A stretch of DNA of 59,570 nt from DASPLX01 sp035627375 (GTDB taxonomy: Bacteria; Pseudomonadota; Gammaproteobacteria; Burkholderiales; Burkholderiaceae_D): assembly GCA_035627375.1 (NCBI GenBank), contig DASPLX010000014.1, forward strand, positions 1 through 59,570. The letters are read 5' to 3'. Within the stretch, counting starts at the first letter, position 1. Every line of letters begins with the position of its first letter. This document shows, piece after piece, positions 8,327-17,700 of this stretch. Position numbers and translations under genes: made by a program. The notes beneath the pieces are model-generated. The model was not told where the DNA came from and ran no database searches. It saw nothing but the letters and a program-made list of their open reading frames with translations.

Positions 8327-11300
8327 CTACTTTGCTTCCGCCGCCAGCGGCTGCGCCGCGAAATGCCGCTGCAAGCCGCTCAGCACGGTTCCCAGCGCCG
8401 CATCGAGCGCATTCGCGGTGCGAATCAGTTCTTCGTCCCCCGCCGCCTCCGCCACCGCCTGTTCCAGCCCCGCCGCCGCATCCTGCACGTCGCTTGCGCC
8501 GATGTTCGCCGCCGCGCCGCGCAGCGAATGCGCGAGCATCTTGACAGGGCCGCGCTGCCCGGCCGCGAGGGCGGCGCGGATCTGGACGGCCGCCTGCGCC
8601 TGCGATTGCATGAAGAGTTGCAGCAGGCTCAGGTACAGTTCGCGGTCGCCGGCCACGATTTCCATGCCTTCGCCGGTATCGATGCCCGGCAACTCCGGCA
8701 AGCCGGCGCTCGACGCGGCTTCGGGCGGAACCAATGAGGTGTTCAGCCAGCGCGCCAGCGTGGCGTAGAGCTGCTTCGGATTGACCGGCTTGGTCAGGTA
8801 ATCCTGCATGCCGGCGCGCAGGCAGCGCTCGCGCACTTCGGCAAGCGCATGCGCCGTCATGGCGACGATCGGCAATGCCGCATGCTCGGGATTGGCGCGG
8901 ATGGCGGCGGTCGCGGCGTGGCCGTCCATGCCCGGCATCTCCAGATCCATCAGTATCAGATCGTAGGCGCCCGGGCCGCCGGCGGCGAGCTTGTCCAGGG
9001 CTTCCCGGCCGCTGTTGGCGACGTCGACGCTGATGCCCACCGCGTTCAGCAATTCGATCGCGATCTGCTGGTTGATGGAATTGTCCTCGGCCAGCAGTAC
9101 GTGAGCGTCCTGATAGCGATGCGGCAGCGCGCCGCCCGCGATCGCGCTCTGCGGATGCGGCGCGAAGATGCCGACCAGCGTATCGACCAGCAGCGATTGG
9201 TTGATCGGTTTGAGAAGAATGCCGTGCGCGCCGGCGGCGCGCGCTTCCTCCTCGACATCCTCGCGCCCGAAGGCGGTGACGAGCACCGTGTGCGGCGTTT
9301 GCGCGAGATGCCGGTCATCCCGGACCGCGCGGATCAATTCGATGCCGTCCATCTGCGGCATTTGCCAGTCGGTCAGCACCAGCCGGTAGGGATCGTGCGC
9401 CGCATCGGCGGCGCGCACGGCGGCCAGCGCCGACTTCGCATCGGCGACCGTCTCCACATGCACCGGCAAGGCTTGCAAGGCGTCGGCCAGCGTGTCGCGG
9501 GCGGCGGCGTTATCGTCGACCACCAGCACGCGCGCCCCGTTCAAGGCGATCGGGATCACGCCCGGCTGGTCGGCTGGCGCCGCCGGCGCGAACGGCACGC
9601 TGAAGCGGAACACCGTGCCCTTGCCGACCGCGCTCTCGACCTCGATGCCGCCGCCCATCAAGTCGAGCAGACGCTGCGAGATCGAGAGCCCGAGCCCGGT
9701 GCCGCCGTACTTGCGCGAAGTCGAGCCGTCGGCCTGCACGAAGGGTTGGAACAGCTTGGCGATCTGTTCGGACGACATGCCGATCCCGGTGTCCCGCACC
9801 GAGAATTGCAGCCGCACGCGGCCGTCCGGCGCTTCCTCCAGCAAGACGCACGAAACCTCGATCTCGCCGGCGTCGGTGAACTTGATCGCATTGTTGACCA
9901 GGTTGATCAGCACCTGCCCGAGCCGCAGCGGATCGCCCATCAGCCGGCGCGGCACCGCCGGCGGCACGTGGAACAGATATTCGAGCTGCTTGTCCGCCGC
10001 CTTCTGGCTGGTGACCGTCGCCACGTTCGACAGCACCTGGTCGAGCGAGAACGGAATCGTTTCCACCTCCAGCCTGCCGGCTTCGATCTTGGAGAAGTCG
10101 AGTATCTCGTTGATGATGTCCAGCAGCGACAGCGCCGCGCCGTGGATCTTGCCGACGTAATCCTTTTGCTTGGGCGTGAGCTCGGTGCGCAACGCGAGGT
10201 GGGCGAGGCCGATGACGGCGTTCATCGGCGTGCGGATCTCATGGCTCATGTTGGCAAGGAATTCCGATTTGGCGCGTGTGGCTTCCTCGGCCCTTTGCCG
10301 GGCGTCGGACTCGGCCGTCATCTTTTCTTCGATCAACTTCGCCTGCCGCCGCAGCGCTCCGGCCTGCAGGTCGAGCGCGAGCTGCTGGGCCGCGTCGCGC
10401 AACAACGCCTCCTCGTCGGGTCGGTACTGCTGGCGATTGCGCTTCGCGCCGACCAGCAGGAAGCCGGTCACATGGCCGCGGTGCGTCATCGGATAGAAGC
10501 GATGGTCGCCGTGCAGCTCGAGTTCCTCGAGCGAAGGCTTGCCGCCGGACGGCAGATCGAGTTCGGACGGCGCCTCGGCCAGATCTCCGGCCGCCAGCAG
10601 GAAACGGCTGCTATCCAGGAGATAGATCGCGCTGCCGTCGTGGTCGGCGAACTCGCGGATCGCTTTCAGGTAGACCGCGAACAGGCCGGCCGGATCGTAG
10701 AGCGCGGCCGCCTTGCCGATCGCTTCGCGCATCGCCAGCTTCCTGGCATGCCAATGCGGATAGAAGCGCGACTGCACCAGGCGCTCGACGAAACGCCGCA
10801 GCGCCGGATAAGCCAGCACGATGGCGGCCCCGAGCAGGGAATCGAGCAACAGGCTCTTCCAGCGTTGCGGGATCTGCAGGAGCGGATCCATCAGCGCGTC
10901 GATGATCCAGACGAACAGCGCGACAGCGATCGCCATCAGACCGAAGACCGCCACCCGGTTGGCCGCGAAGCCGACATCGAGCACGCGATGGCGCAGCGTC
11001 GCGTAGGTCAGGATGACGTTGGCGCTCAAGGCCAGCATCAGGTTGAGGTCTTCGAAAATGAAGCGGTCGTCGGCGACGAAGACGCCGAGGCCGAACACGT
11101 AGTCGATCAGCACGTTGCCGCTCACGTAGAGCAGTTGCAAACCCATTGCCAACAGGATCCACAGGAAGCGCGGCTTGAGTTCGGTGGGCGAATGGCGCCG
11201 GCCGTCCCACATGACGGCGATGCAGGACAGCCACGACAGCAGGTCGACAATACGCAGGCTGTAGCGGACGAAGGGTTCGAAGTAGGGGCTCGGCGGCAGG

Positions 11301-12022
11301 AAATAGCTGCCGATGCACAGCGTGCCGAACAGGGCGACGTAGGCCAGCATGGCCTTGAACAAGCGCCGCACGAAACGGTTGACCGGGCTGCCGATGTCGC
11401 CCACATATTCGATCGAAAAATACAAGAACACCACGGCGCGCAGGATCCAGGCGATCCAGTCGAAGATCCAAAGACCGAGCCGGGCGTCGGGCGACAGCAA
11501 GACGTAGATGTAATAGGGCGGGATCGCCAGCAGCAAGGCGGCCGACAGCGCCCGCAGCGCGCGGCTGTCCGGACGCCGCAGCGCGATCAGGAAGGCCAGC
11601 ACGGCAAGCGGCAGGTTGGTCAGGCCGTCGATGAGCCGGTACAGGAGCCGGGATTTGGAATATTCGCCGGCTTCGGCGACGATCGTCGCTTTGCGCTCTC
11701 CTTCGGCATGGAATACCGTCACCGGCACATTTTCGCCGGTTGCAATCTTCAACAGGTAATGGCCGGGTTCATCGAAACGGAAAACGTCGCCGGTGCGCAG
11801 GCCGGCCCGGTCCATCGCGCCGCCGGGCCGTACGCCGGTCACGGTCCAGCGGTCCGACACGGGACCGGCCGCGAATTCGACGCTGCCGCCCAGCGTGCCG
11901 ATGCCGGCGCCGCGCTCGACCCACCAATACTGCAGGCCGACGACGATGTCGGCCAGGCAGATCAGGGCCAGCGACGCCAGCAGCCACTTCCAGGCGGCAT
12001 TCGACAATTTGAAACGGGTCAT
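8327..12022 (-). CDS. hybrid sensor histidine kinase with PDZ-like input, multi-TM sensor, two receivers and HPt
   Basis: 1231 residues. A first membrane helix (about 13-35) is followed by a PDZ-like region (about 45-115, VTGVRPGGAMDRAGLRTGDVF), then about seven hydrophobic helices (135-405), a GAF-like region (430-550) and a coiled linker. HisKA holds SHEIRTPMNA (His about 594). HATPase has NLVNNAIKF, DTGIGM and GGTGLGLSIS (690-810). REC1 (about 830-950) has DD and phospho-acceptor Asp about 885 in LTDWQMPQMDG; REC2 (about 972-1090) has Asp about 1026 in LMDLEMPGMDG. A C-terminal HPt carries AHSLRGAAANIG (His about 1165). This is a complete phosphorelay in one inner-membrane protein; output would pass to a response regulator encoded elsewhere. 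The signal is unknown. Confidence 0.93.
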   Translation of the reverse strand: MTRFKLSNAAWKWLLASLALICLADIVVGLQYWWVERGAGIGTLGGSVEFAAGPVSDRWTVTGVRPGGAMDRAGLRTGDVFRFDEPGHYLLKIATGENVPVTVFHAEGERKATIVAEAGEYSKSRLLYRLIDGLTNLPLAVLAFLIALRRPDSRALRALSAALLLAIPPYYIYVLLSPDARLGLWIFDWIAWILRAVVFLYFSIEYVGDIGSPVNRFVRRLFKAMLAYVALFGTLCIGSYFLPPSPYFEPFVRYSLRIVDLLSWLSCIAVMWDGRRHSPTELKPRFLWILLAMGLQLLYVSGNVLIDYVFGLGVFVADDRFIFEDLNLMLALSANVILTYATLRHRVLDVGFAANRVAVFGLMAIAVALFVWIIDALMDPLLQIPQRWKSLLLDSLLGAAIVLAYPALRRFVERLVQSRFYPHWHARKLAMREAIGKAAALYDPAGLFAVYLKAIREFADHDGSAIYLLDSSRFLLAAGDLAEAPSELDLPSGGKPSLEELELHGDHRFYPMTHRGHVTGFLLVGAKRNRQQYRPDEEALLRDAAQQLALDLQAGALRRQAKLIEEKMTAESDARQRAEEATRAKSEFLANMSHEIRTPMNAVIGLAHLALRTELTPKQKDYVGKIHGAALSLLDIINEILDFSKIEAGRLEVETIPFSLDQVLSNVATVTSQKAADKQLEYLFHVPPAVPRRLMGDPLRLGQVLINLVNNAIKFTDAGEIEVSCVLLEEAPDGRVRLQFSVRDTGIGMSSEQIAKLFQPFVQADGSTSRKYGGTGLGLSISQRLLDLMGGGIEVESAVGKGTVFRFSVPFAPAAPADQPGVIPIALNGARVLVVDDNAAARDTLADALQALPVHVETVADAKSALAAVRAADAAHDPYRLVLTDWQMPQMDGIELIRAVRDDRHLAQTPHTVLVTAFGREDVEEEARAAGAHGILLKPINQSLLVDTLVGIFAPHPQSAIAGGALPHRYQDAHVLLAEDNSINQQIAIELLNAVGISVDVANSGREALDKLAAGGPGAYDLILMDLEMPGMDGHAATAAIRANPEHAALPIVAMTAHALAEVRERCLRAGMQDYLTKPVNPKQLYATLARWLNTSLVPPEAASSAGLPELPGIDTGEGMEIVAGDRELYLSLLQLFMQSQAQAAVQIRAALAAGQRGPVKMLAHSLRGAAANIGASDVQDAAAGLEQAVAEAAGDEELIRTANALDAALGTVLSGLQRHFAAQPLAAEAK

Positions 12023-12349
12023 GCGTGCATCTTTCTTATGGTTGTGGCGGCCTGCGGGCCGCGTGCACTTTTCGGTAACCGTCGGCTACCTTCGGACCGT
12101 CGGCGGCGTTTGTCTCTGATCCGGGGCCGCGCAAGTGTCCGAACGCCAACACTCTAGCAGATCGTGCGCCGTAAAGACCTTGATTTGCGGTGGAAAAAAC
12201 AGGGAAGGCACGGTTTTGCGATGGTGCGCCGGCGCTGGTCGGATTTCGGAGCGGATCCTGAGTGGCCACGAGCGAAAAAAAGCCCCGCGAGGCGTGAACC
12301 GGCGGGGCGAATCCTTCCTTAGGAGGGAGGAGGAGACATTCGTTACGAA
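12023..12349. other. intergenic region upstream of the hybrid kinase
   Basis: 327 bases with no convincing gene. It should hold the promoter of the kinase gene (read leftward) and it contains the terminator at 12270-12313 for the small genes to the right. I see no further clear motif. Confidence 0.5.
12268..12312 (-). terminator. rho-independent terminator for the small-gene pair
   Basis: Read on the minus strand, GCCCCGCC-type and GCGGGGC arms (7 bp: GCCCCGC near 12283-12289 and GCGGGGC near 12302-12308) flank a loop of about 12 bases and are followed by a run of seven T. This suits termination of leftward transcription from 12867-12350 before it reaches the kinase promoter. Confidence 0.7.
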
Positions 12350-12577
12350 TCAAATTGCATAGGCGGGACGGCAGATGTCGCGCCGGATGCGCAGGCTGCC
12401 CTTGGCGGTCGCGCGCAGCGAGGCATCGGAAATATCGGCAATCGACAGGCCGGCGGCCCGGCGGAGATCAGCATCCTTGGCGTTCGCGGCGGCCGGGCGA
12501 GCCAGGCGCGCGGCGAGTTTCGCGAGCGACGGCACGACGAAGCCGTCGACTGCAGGTACGGTGGTGACCACGGTCAT
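12350..12577 (-). CDS. small hypothetical protein, second gene of a pair
   Basis: 75 residues, not recognised. Read leftward, CGGAGCAAGG lies just before the ATG at 12577, a good SD. The protein is alanine- and arginine-rich with no membrane segment: SLAKLAARLARPAAANAK, then AAGLSIADISDASLRATAKG and a C-terminal RIRRDICRPAYAI. The regular alanine/leucine spacing suggests a helical protein. It starts 14 bases after the stop of the small membrane protein gene and the pair ends in a clear terminator, which supports real expression. It may be a partner of the membrane protein. No function is claimed. Confidence 0.55.
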   Translation of the reverse strand: MTVVTTVPAVDGFVVPSLAKLAARLARPAAANAKDADLRRAAGLSIADISDASLRATAKGSLRIRRDICRPAYAI

Positions 12578-12591
12578 GGCCTTGCTCCGGG

Positions 12592-12867
12592 TTAACCGCG
12601 GGCCGCCAGCGCGCGGAATTCCGCGGCCAGGCTCGGATCGCTGTCTTCGTATTCCCGGGCCATGCGATTGAGGGTCAACATGGAACGCAGGGTTTTGCTT
12701 GCCTTGCGTTCGGCGCGCGACGGGCGCGGCATCACCAGCAACAACGCGGCGCGCAGCAGGCCGACGAGCAGCGGTTGGAAAATCATGATCAGGGCGCCGA
12801 TCAAACCGAGTCCGAGCAGCGGACGGGCGATACTGGCGGCAGGTGCGGCGATAGTCAGAAAAGACAT
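12592..12867 (-). CDS. small membrane protein, first gene of a pair
   Basis: 91 residues. Read leftward, GAAGGGAG precedes the ATG at 12867 by about six bases. Residues 10-50 are strongly hydrophobic (ARPLLGLGLIGALIMIF and LLVGLLRAALLLVM), enough for one long or two short membrane helices. The C-terminal half is charged (RPSRAERKASKTLRSML) and ends SDPSLAAEFRALAARG, so it is probably an inner-membrane protein with a cytoplasmic tail. It is divergent from the LysR gene at 13011, which makes it a likely target of that regulator. The family is unknown to me. Confidence 0.6.
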   Translation of the reverse strand: MSFLTIAAPAASIARPLLGLGLIGALIMIFQPLLVGLLRAALLLVMPRPSRAERKASKTLRSMLTLNRMAREYEDSDPSLAAEFRALAARG

Positions 12868-13010
12868 GATGAACTCCCTTCAAATTTGGCTTCTTATCTT
12901 TTGTTGCATCGCAGTATAGGATGCGTAGAGATATAAGGCCAATTTTGTTTCTTCATATCAGCTATACTGTTTTTGAATATCAACCCATCTTCCCCCCGAG
13001 GGAGGCTGCC
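12868..13010. promoter_or_regulatory. divergent promoter region with candidate LysR operator
   Basis: 143 AT-rich bases between the small membrane protein (minus) and the LysR gene (plus). GCATC (12906-12910) and GATGC (12920-12924) make an inverted repeat around nine bases, the size of a LysR-type T-N11-A site. GAGGGAGG at about 12998-13005 is the LysR gene's SD. Operator assignment is inference. Confidence 0.4.
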
Positions 13011-13964
13011 ATGAGTTTCCTGACGCTCGATTTGAATTTATTGCGCGTTTTTGACGCCGTCATGACCGAACAGAACCTGACGCGCGCCGCCAACCGGCTG
13101 GCGATGACGCAACCTGCGGTATCGAATGCCTTGCGGCGCTTGCGCGACGCCTTGAACGATGAATTGCTGATCCGTACCGCGCACGGCGTCAAGCCGACCC
13201 CGCGCGCCGAAGAACTCTGGCCGACAGTACGCAACGCGCTGGCGAGCCTGGAAGCGGCCGTAGCACCGACCGAATTCGATATTTCCAAGGTGCAGGCGAC
13301 GTTCCGTATGGCCATGGCCGACGCCACCGCCGTGCTGTGGCTGCCCACCCTGGTCCGTTCGATCGAGAAAGAGGCGCCCGGCATCAATATCCGCATGGTG
13401 CCGCTGACCACGCGCGAACCGCGCCCGATGCTGGTGCGCGGCGACATCGACCTGGCGATCGGCTTTTTCCCGGGCGTGGTAGCGCAACTGGCCGGCGGCC
13501 CGGACACGCCGATCCGCCACGAGCGCCTGTATTCCGGCCGCTATGTCTGCGTGATGCGCAAGGGCCATCCGCTGGCCGAACAGGAATTGACGCTCGACGC
13601 CTATTGCGGAGCGAATCACCTGCTGGTGAGTTTTTCCGGCCGCGCCCACGGCCTGACCGACGAAGCGCTGGCGCAGGTGGGCCGCGAGCGGCGCATCCTG
13701 CTCACGGTCAACCAATTCTTCACGGCTGGACGGGTGGTGGCGAACTCGGACCTGATCACGGTGCTGCCGCGCCACCTGGTCGCGTCGACCGGCATGCCGG
13801 GCGCCTTGATCACGAAAGAACTGCCGTTCAAGTTGCCCGACGTGCATGTCGACATGCTGTGGCACGAGCGCGACGCGCGCAGTCCGGCGCACAAGTGGCT
13901 GCGCGCGCACCTGGTGGCGACGACCAGCGAGGCGGTGGAGAAAACCCGGCTGGTGGTGACTTGA
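13011..13964 (+). CDS. LysR family transcriptional regulator (NodD/LeuO-like subgroup)
   Basis: 317 residues; ATG 13011 has a GAGGGAGG SD. Residues 1-65 form the winged helix-turn-helix: LDLNLLRVFDAVMTEQNLTRAANRLAMTQPAVSNALRRLRDAL, with ELLIRTAHGVKPTPRAEEL after it. The remainder is the two-lobed effector-binding domain (FRMAMADATAVLWLPTLV, DIDLAIGFFPGVV, VCVMRKGHPLAEQELTLDAY). The spelling of the DNA-binding helix and the FRMAMAD opening resemble the NodD/LeuO/NahR-like group, often regulators of aromatic or degradation genes. It most likely controls itself and the divergent small genes. Ligand unknown. It converges with the Lrp-type gene. Confidence 0.92.
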   Translation: MSFLTLDLNLLRVFDAVMTEQNLTRAANRLAMTQPAVSNALRRLRDALNDELLIRTAHGVKPTPRAEELWPTVRNALASLEAAVAPTEFDISKVQATFRMAMADATAVLWLPTLVRSIEKEAPGINIRMVPLTTREPRPMLVRGDIDLAIGFFPGVVAQLAGGPDTPIRHERLYSGRYVCVMRKGHPLAEQELTLDAYCGANHLLVSFSGRAHGLTDEALAQVGRERRILLTVNQFFTAGRVVANSDLITVLPRHLVASTGMPGALITKELPFKLPDVHVDMLWHERDARSPAHKWLRAHLVATTSEAVEKTRLVVT

Positions 13965-14013
13965 CCGACGTTACCGCAGCAGCCTCTCCCTCCCGGCCGC
14001 TGCGTAAGGTCGC

Positions 14014-14472
14014 TTACTTGATGTGCAGCTTGGTGGTGTTCTTGACCTCTTCCATCACCGCATAGGTGTGCGTTTCGCGCACGCCTTTCAATTGCAGCAG
14101 CGACTTGCCGAGGAATTCGCGGTAGGCGCTCATGTCCTTCACGCGCGCCTTGATCAGGTAATCGAAGCCACCGGCCACCAGGTGGCATTCGAGCACTTCG
14201 GGTATCACCTGCACACTGCGTTTGAAGGCGTCGAACACCTCCGGCGTGGTGCGGTCGAGCACGACTTCGATGAAGACGAGCAGCGAGACGTCGAGCAATT
14301 CCGGATTCAGTTGCGCGGTATAGCCGAGGATGTAGCCGGCTTCCTGCAATTTGCGCACGCGCTCGAGACAGGCGGCAGGAGACAGATTGACGCGATTCGC
14401 CAGTTCGACGTTGCTGATGCGCCCGTCGTTTTGCAATTCCGCAAGGATCTTCTTGCTAATTTTGTCCAGCAT
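14014..14472 (-). CDS. Lrp/AsnC family regulator, probable proline-responsive activator of putA
   Basis: 152 residues. The N-terminal helix-turn-helix (MLDKISKKILAELQNDGRISNVELANRVNLSPAACLERVRKL, read as domain 1-55) and C-terminal RAM ligand-binding domain (about 65-145: LLVFIEVVLDR, VLECHLVAGGFDYLIKARV, VRETHTYAVMEEV) are complete and of usual length. It lies back to back with putA over 277 AT-rich bases, the arrangement of PutR-type regulators in organisms whose PutA lacks its own DNA-binding domain. It is therefore expected to bind the shared region and activate proline degradation when proline is present. The role is inferred from context. Confidence 0.9.
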   Translation of the reverse strand: MLDKISKKILAELQNDGRISNVELANRVNLSPAACLERVRKLQEAGYILGYTAQLNPELLDVSLLVFIEVVLDRTTPEVFDAFKRSVQVIPEVLECHLVAGGFDYLIKARVKDMSAYREFLGKSLLQLKGVRETHTYAVMEEVKNTTKLHIK

Positions 14473-14749
14473 GAGGGAGGCCCCTAATCAGTGTCGTAAC
14501 GGGGTGGTGTACGACACCCTCTAAAAATTTTGTTCGGCGGAATTTTCTCATTAAATACAAAATTTTGATAGCGCCAGCGATAACCGGAATTAATCCATAG
14601 TGATCCCTCGTACAATCCCTGCATCGTTTTGACCCCGGCCGCAACTGGCGCCGCCCGGCTTGCCGGATGAACCAGCCGCCGGCATTTCATGTCAGCCCGC
14701 TTGCAACGGCGGGCTTCGTTTTCCGGATCACACAAGAGACCGCAGCGCC
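14473..14749. promoter_or_regulatory. shared lrp-type/putA control region
   Basis: 277 bases between divergent genes. The first half is clearly AT-rich (for example CTAAAAATTTTG near 14521 and TACAAAATTTTGAT near 14557), the composition Lrp-type proteins prefer. GGTGTACGACACC at 14506-14518 is a perfect 5-bp dyad. TTGATA near 14565 followed 17 bases later by AATTAA is a possible but weak promoter for putA. Confidence 0.4.
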
Positions 14750-17700
14750 ATGCTTACGACCGCCCGACCCTCCGCCGCGCCTTCCGCGGCAAACTCCGAA
14801 CCGTTCCCGTTCGCCGCCTTCCACGAAGAGGTACTGCATCATCCGTCGCCCCTGCGCGCCGCCGTCACCGCCGCCTATCGGCGCGACGAGCGCGAAGCCG
14901 TGCAATGGCTGCTGGCGCAGACGAAGGTCGAGGCGGCGGCGCAAGCCGACGTCCAGGCCCTGGCCCGCAAGCTGGTCGAGGCGGTGCGCGCCAAGCGCAC
15001 GCGCGCCTCGGGCGTCGATGCGCTGATGCATGAATTCTCGCTGTCGTCGGAAGAGGGCATCGCGCTGATGTGCCTGGCGGAAGCCCTGCTGCGCATTCCC
15101 GACCATCAGACGGCCGACCGCCTGATCGCCGACAAGATCAGCAAGGGCGACTGGAAAAGACATCTCGGGGAATCGCCGTCGCTGTTCGTCAATGCGGCGA
15201 CCTGGGGTCTGCTGATCACCGGCAAGCTGGTTTCCACCAGCAGCGAACAAGGCCTCGGCTCGGCGCTGACGAAGCTGATCGCCAAGGGGGGCGAGCCGCT
15301 GATCCGCAAGGGCGTGGACTTGGCCATGCGCATGCTCGGCAACCAGTTCGTGACCGGCCAGACCATCGCCGAGGCGCTCGCCAACAGCCGCGACAACGAA
15401 GCGCGCGGTTACCGCTATTCCTACGACATGCTGGGCGAGGCGGCGCTGACCGCGAAGGATGCGGCGAAATACTATGCCGCCTACGAGACCGCGATCCACG
15501 CGATCGGCAAGGCTTCCAACGGCCGCGGCATCAAGGACGGCCCCGGCATCTCGGTCAAGCTGTCGGCCCTGCACCCGCGCTATGCGCGCGCCCAGCGCGA
15601 GCGCACCATGGGCGAACTGCTGCCGGCGCTCAAGCGCCTGCTCCTGCTCGCCAAGCAATACGATATCGGCCTCAATATCGATGCCGAGGAAGCGGACCGC
15701 CTCGAACTCTCGCTCGACCTGATGGAAGCGCTCGCTTTCGATCCGGACCTGGCGGGTTTCGAGGGCATCGGCTTCGTCGTGCAGGCTTACCAAAAGCGCT
15801 GCCCGTTCGTGATCGATTACCTCGCCGATCTCGCGCGCCGCAGCGGCCGCAAGTTCATGATCCGCCTGGTCAAGGGCGCCTACTGGGATGCCGAGATCAA
15901 GCGCGCGCAAGTCGACGGCCTGTCCGGCTTTCCGGTCTACACCCGCAAGGTTTACACCGACGTGTCCTACCTGACTTGCGCGCAGAAGCTGCTGGGCCTC
16001 ACCGATGTCATCTATCCCCAGTTCGCGACCCACAATGCGCACACGCTGGCGACCATCTTCACCTGGGCCAGGGAGCGCGGCCTGGACAACGACGGCGACT
16101 ACGAATTCCAATGCCTGCACGGCATGGGCGAGACCCTCTACGACCAGGTGGTCGGGAAGGAGAATCTCGGCAAACCGTGCCGCATCTACGCGCCGGTCGG
16201 CTCGCATGAGACGCTGCTCGCCTATCTCGTGCGCCGCCTGCTCGAGAACGGCGCGAACTCGTCCTTCGTCAACCAGATCGTCGACGAGAGCATTCCGATC
16301 GACAGCCTGATCGCCGATCCGTTCGAGACCGCCAGGCGGCTTGGCGGCGAGCCGCACCCGAATATTCCGCTGCCGGTCGATCTCTACGGCGCGGAACGCA
16401 GGAATTCGGCCGGCGTCGATCTGGCCAACGAAAACCTGCTGCGCGACATCGACCGCGCCTTCGCCCAATACGGCGCCGCGCGCTGGAACGCCGCGCCGCT
16501 GCTCGACGGCACGGTACGGGCAACCGGCGCGCAGGCGGTGCGCAATCCGGCCGACCGCCGCGACATCGTCGGCGACGTGATCGAGGCCGAGGCCGACGAC
16601 GTGGAAACCGCGCTGGCCGCCGCCGCGGCCTATGCCGTCGACTGGCAGACCACGGCGCCGGCCGAGCGCGCCGCGGCGCTGGTGCGTGCGGCCGATCTGC
16701 TGGAACGCCAACAGCTCGAACTGATCGCGCTGGCGATCCGGGAAGCCGGCAAGTCGCTGCCGAACGCGATCGCCGAAGTGCGCGAGGCGGTCGATTTCCT
16801 GCGCTATTACGCCGCCCAGGTCGCCGCCGCGCCGAACGCGCAGGCGCTCGGCCCGGTGGTCTGCATCAGCCCGTGGAATTTCCCGCTCGCGATCTTCATC
16901 GGCGAGGTCTCCGCTTCTCTCGCGGCCGGAAACGTGGTGCTCGCCAAACCCGCCGAGCAGACGCCGCTGATCGCCTTCCGCGCCGTCCAGCTGCTGCATG
17001 AAGCCGGCGTGCCGCGCGGCGCGCTGCAATTCCTGCCCGGCCGCGGCGAGACCGTGGGCGCGAAACTCACCGCCGACCGCCGCGTGCGCGGCGTGATCTT
17101 CACCGGCTCGACCGAAGTCGCGCAAATCATCAACCGCACGCTGGCCCGGCGCGCCGCCGAGGAAGGCGCCGAGATTCCGCTCATCGCCGAGACCGGCGGC
17201 CAGAACGCGATGATCGTCGATTCGAGCGCCTTGCCGGAGCAGGTGGTGCAGGACGTCATCACCTCGGCCTTCGATTCGGCCGGCCAGCGCTGCTCGGCGC
17301 TGCGCATCCTGTGCGTGCAGGCCGACATCGCCGACAAGACGCTGGAGATGCTGAAAGGCGCGATGGAAGAACTGCGCATCGGCAATCCGGACCGTCTGGC
17401 GATCGATATCGGCCCCGTCATCGACGAGGAAGCGCAGCGCGGCTTGAACGCGCATATCGAACGCATGAAGGCAAGCGCCCGCAACTTCTTCCAATTGCCG
17501 CTGGGCGCCGAGCATCGGCACGGCACTTTCGTCGCGCCGACCGTGGTCGAGATCGCTTCGATCTCCGAGTTGAAGCGCGAAGTGTTCGGACCGGTGCTGC
17601 ATGTGATCCGCTACCAGCGCGACGACTTGCCGCACCTGATCGATGCGATCAACGCCACCGGCTACGGCCTGACGCTCGGCATCCATTCGCGCATCGACGA

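Noticed and set aside
8849..12157. Long open frame of over 1100 codons on the plus strand
   Set aside because: It is antisense to the hybrid kinase, has arginine/glutamine-rich translation without any domain, and arises from high GC at third codon positions.
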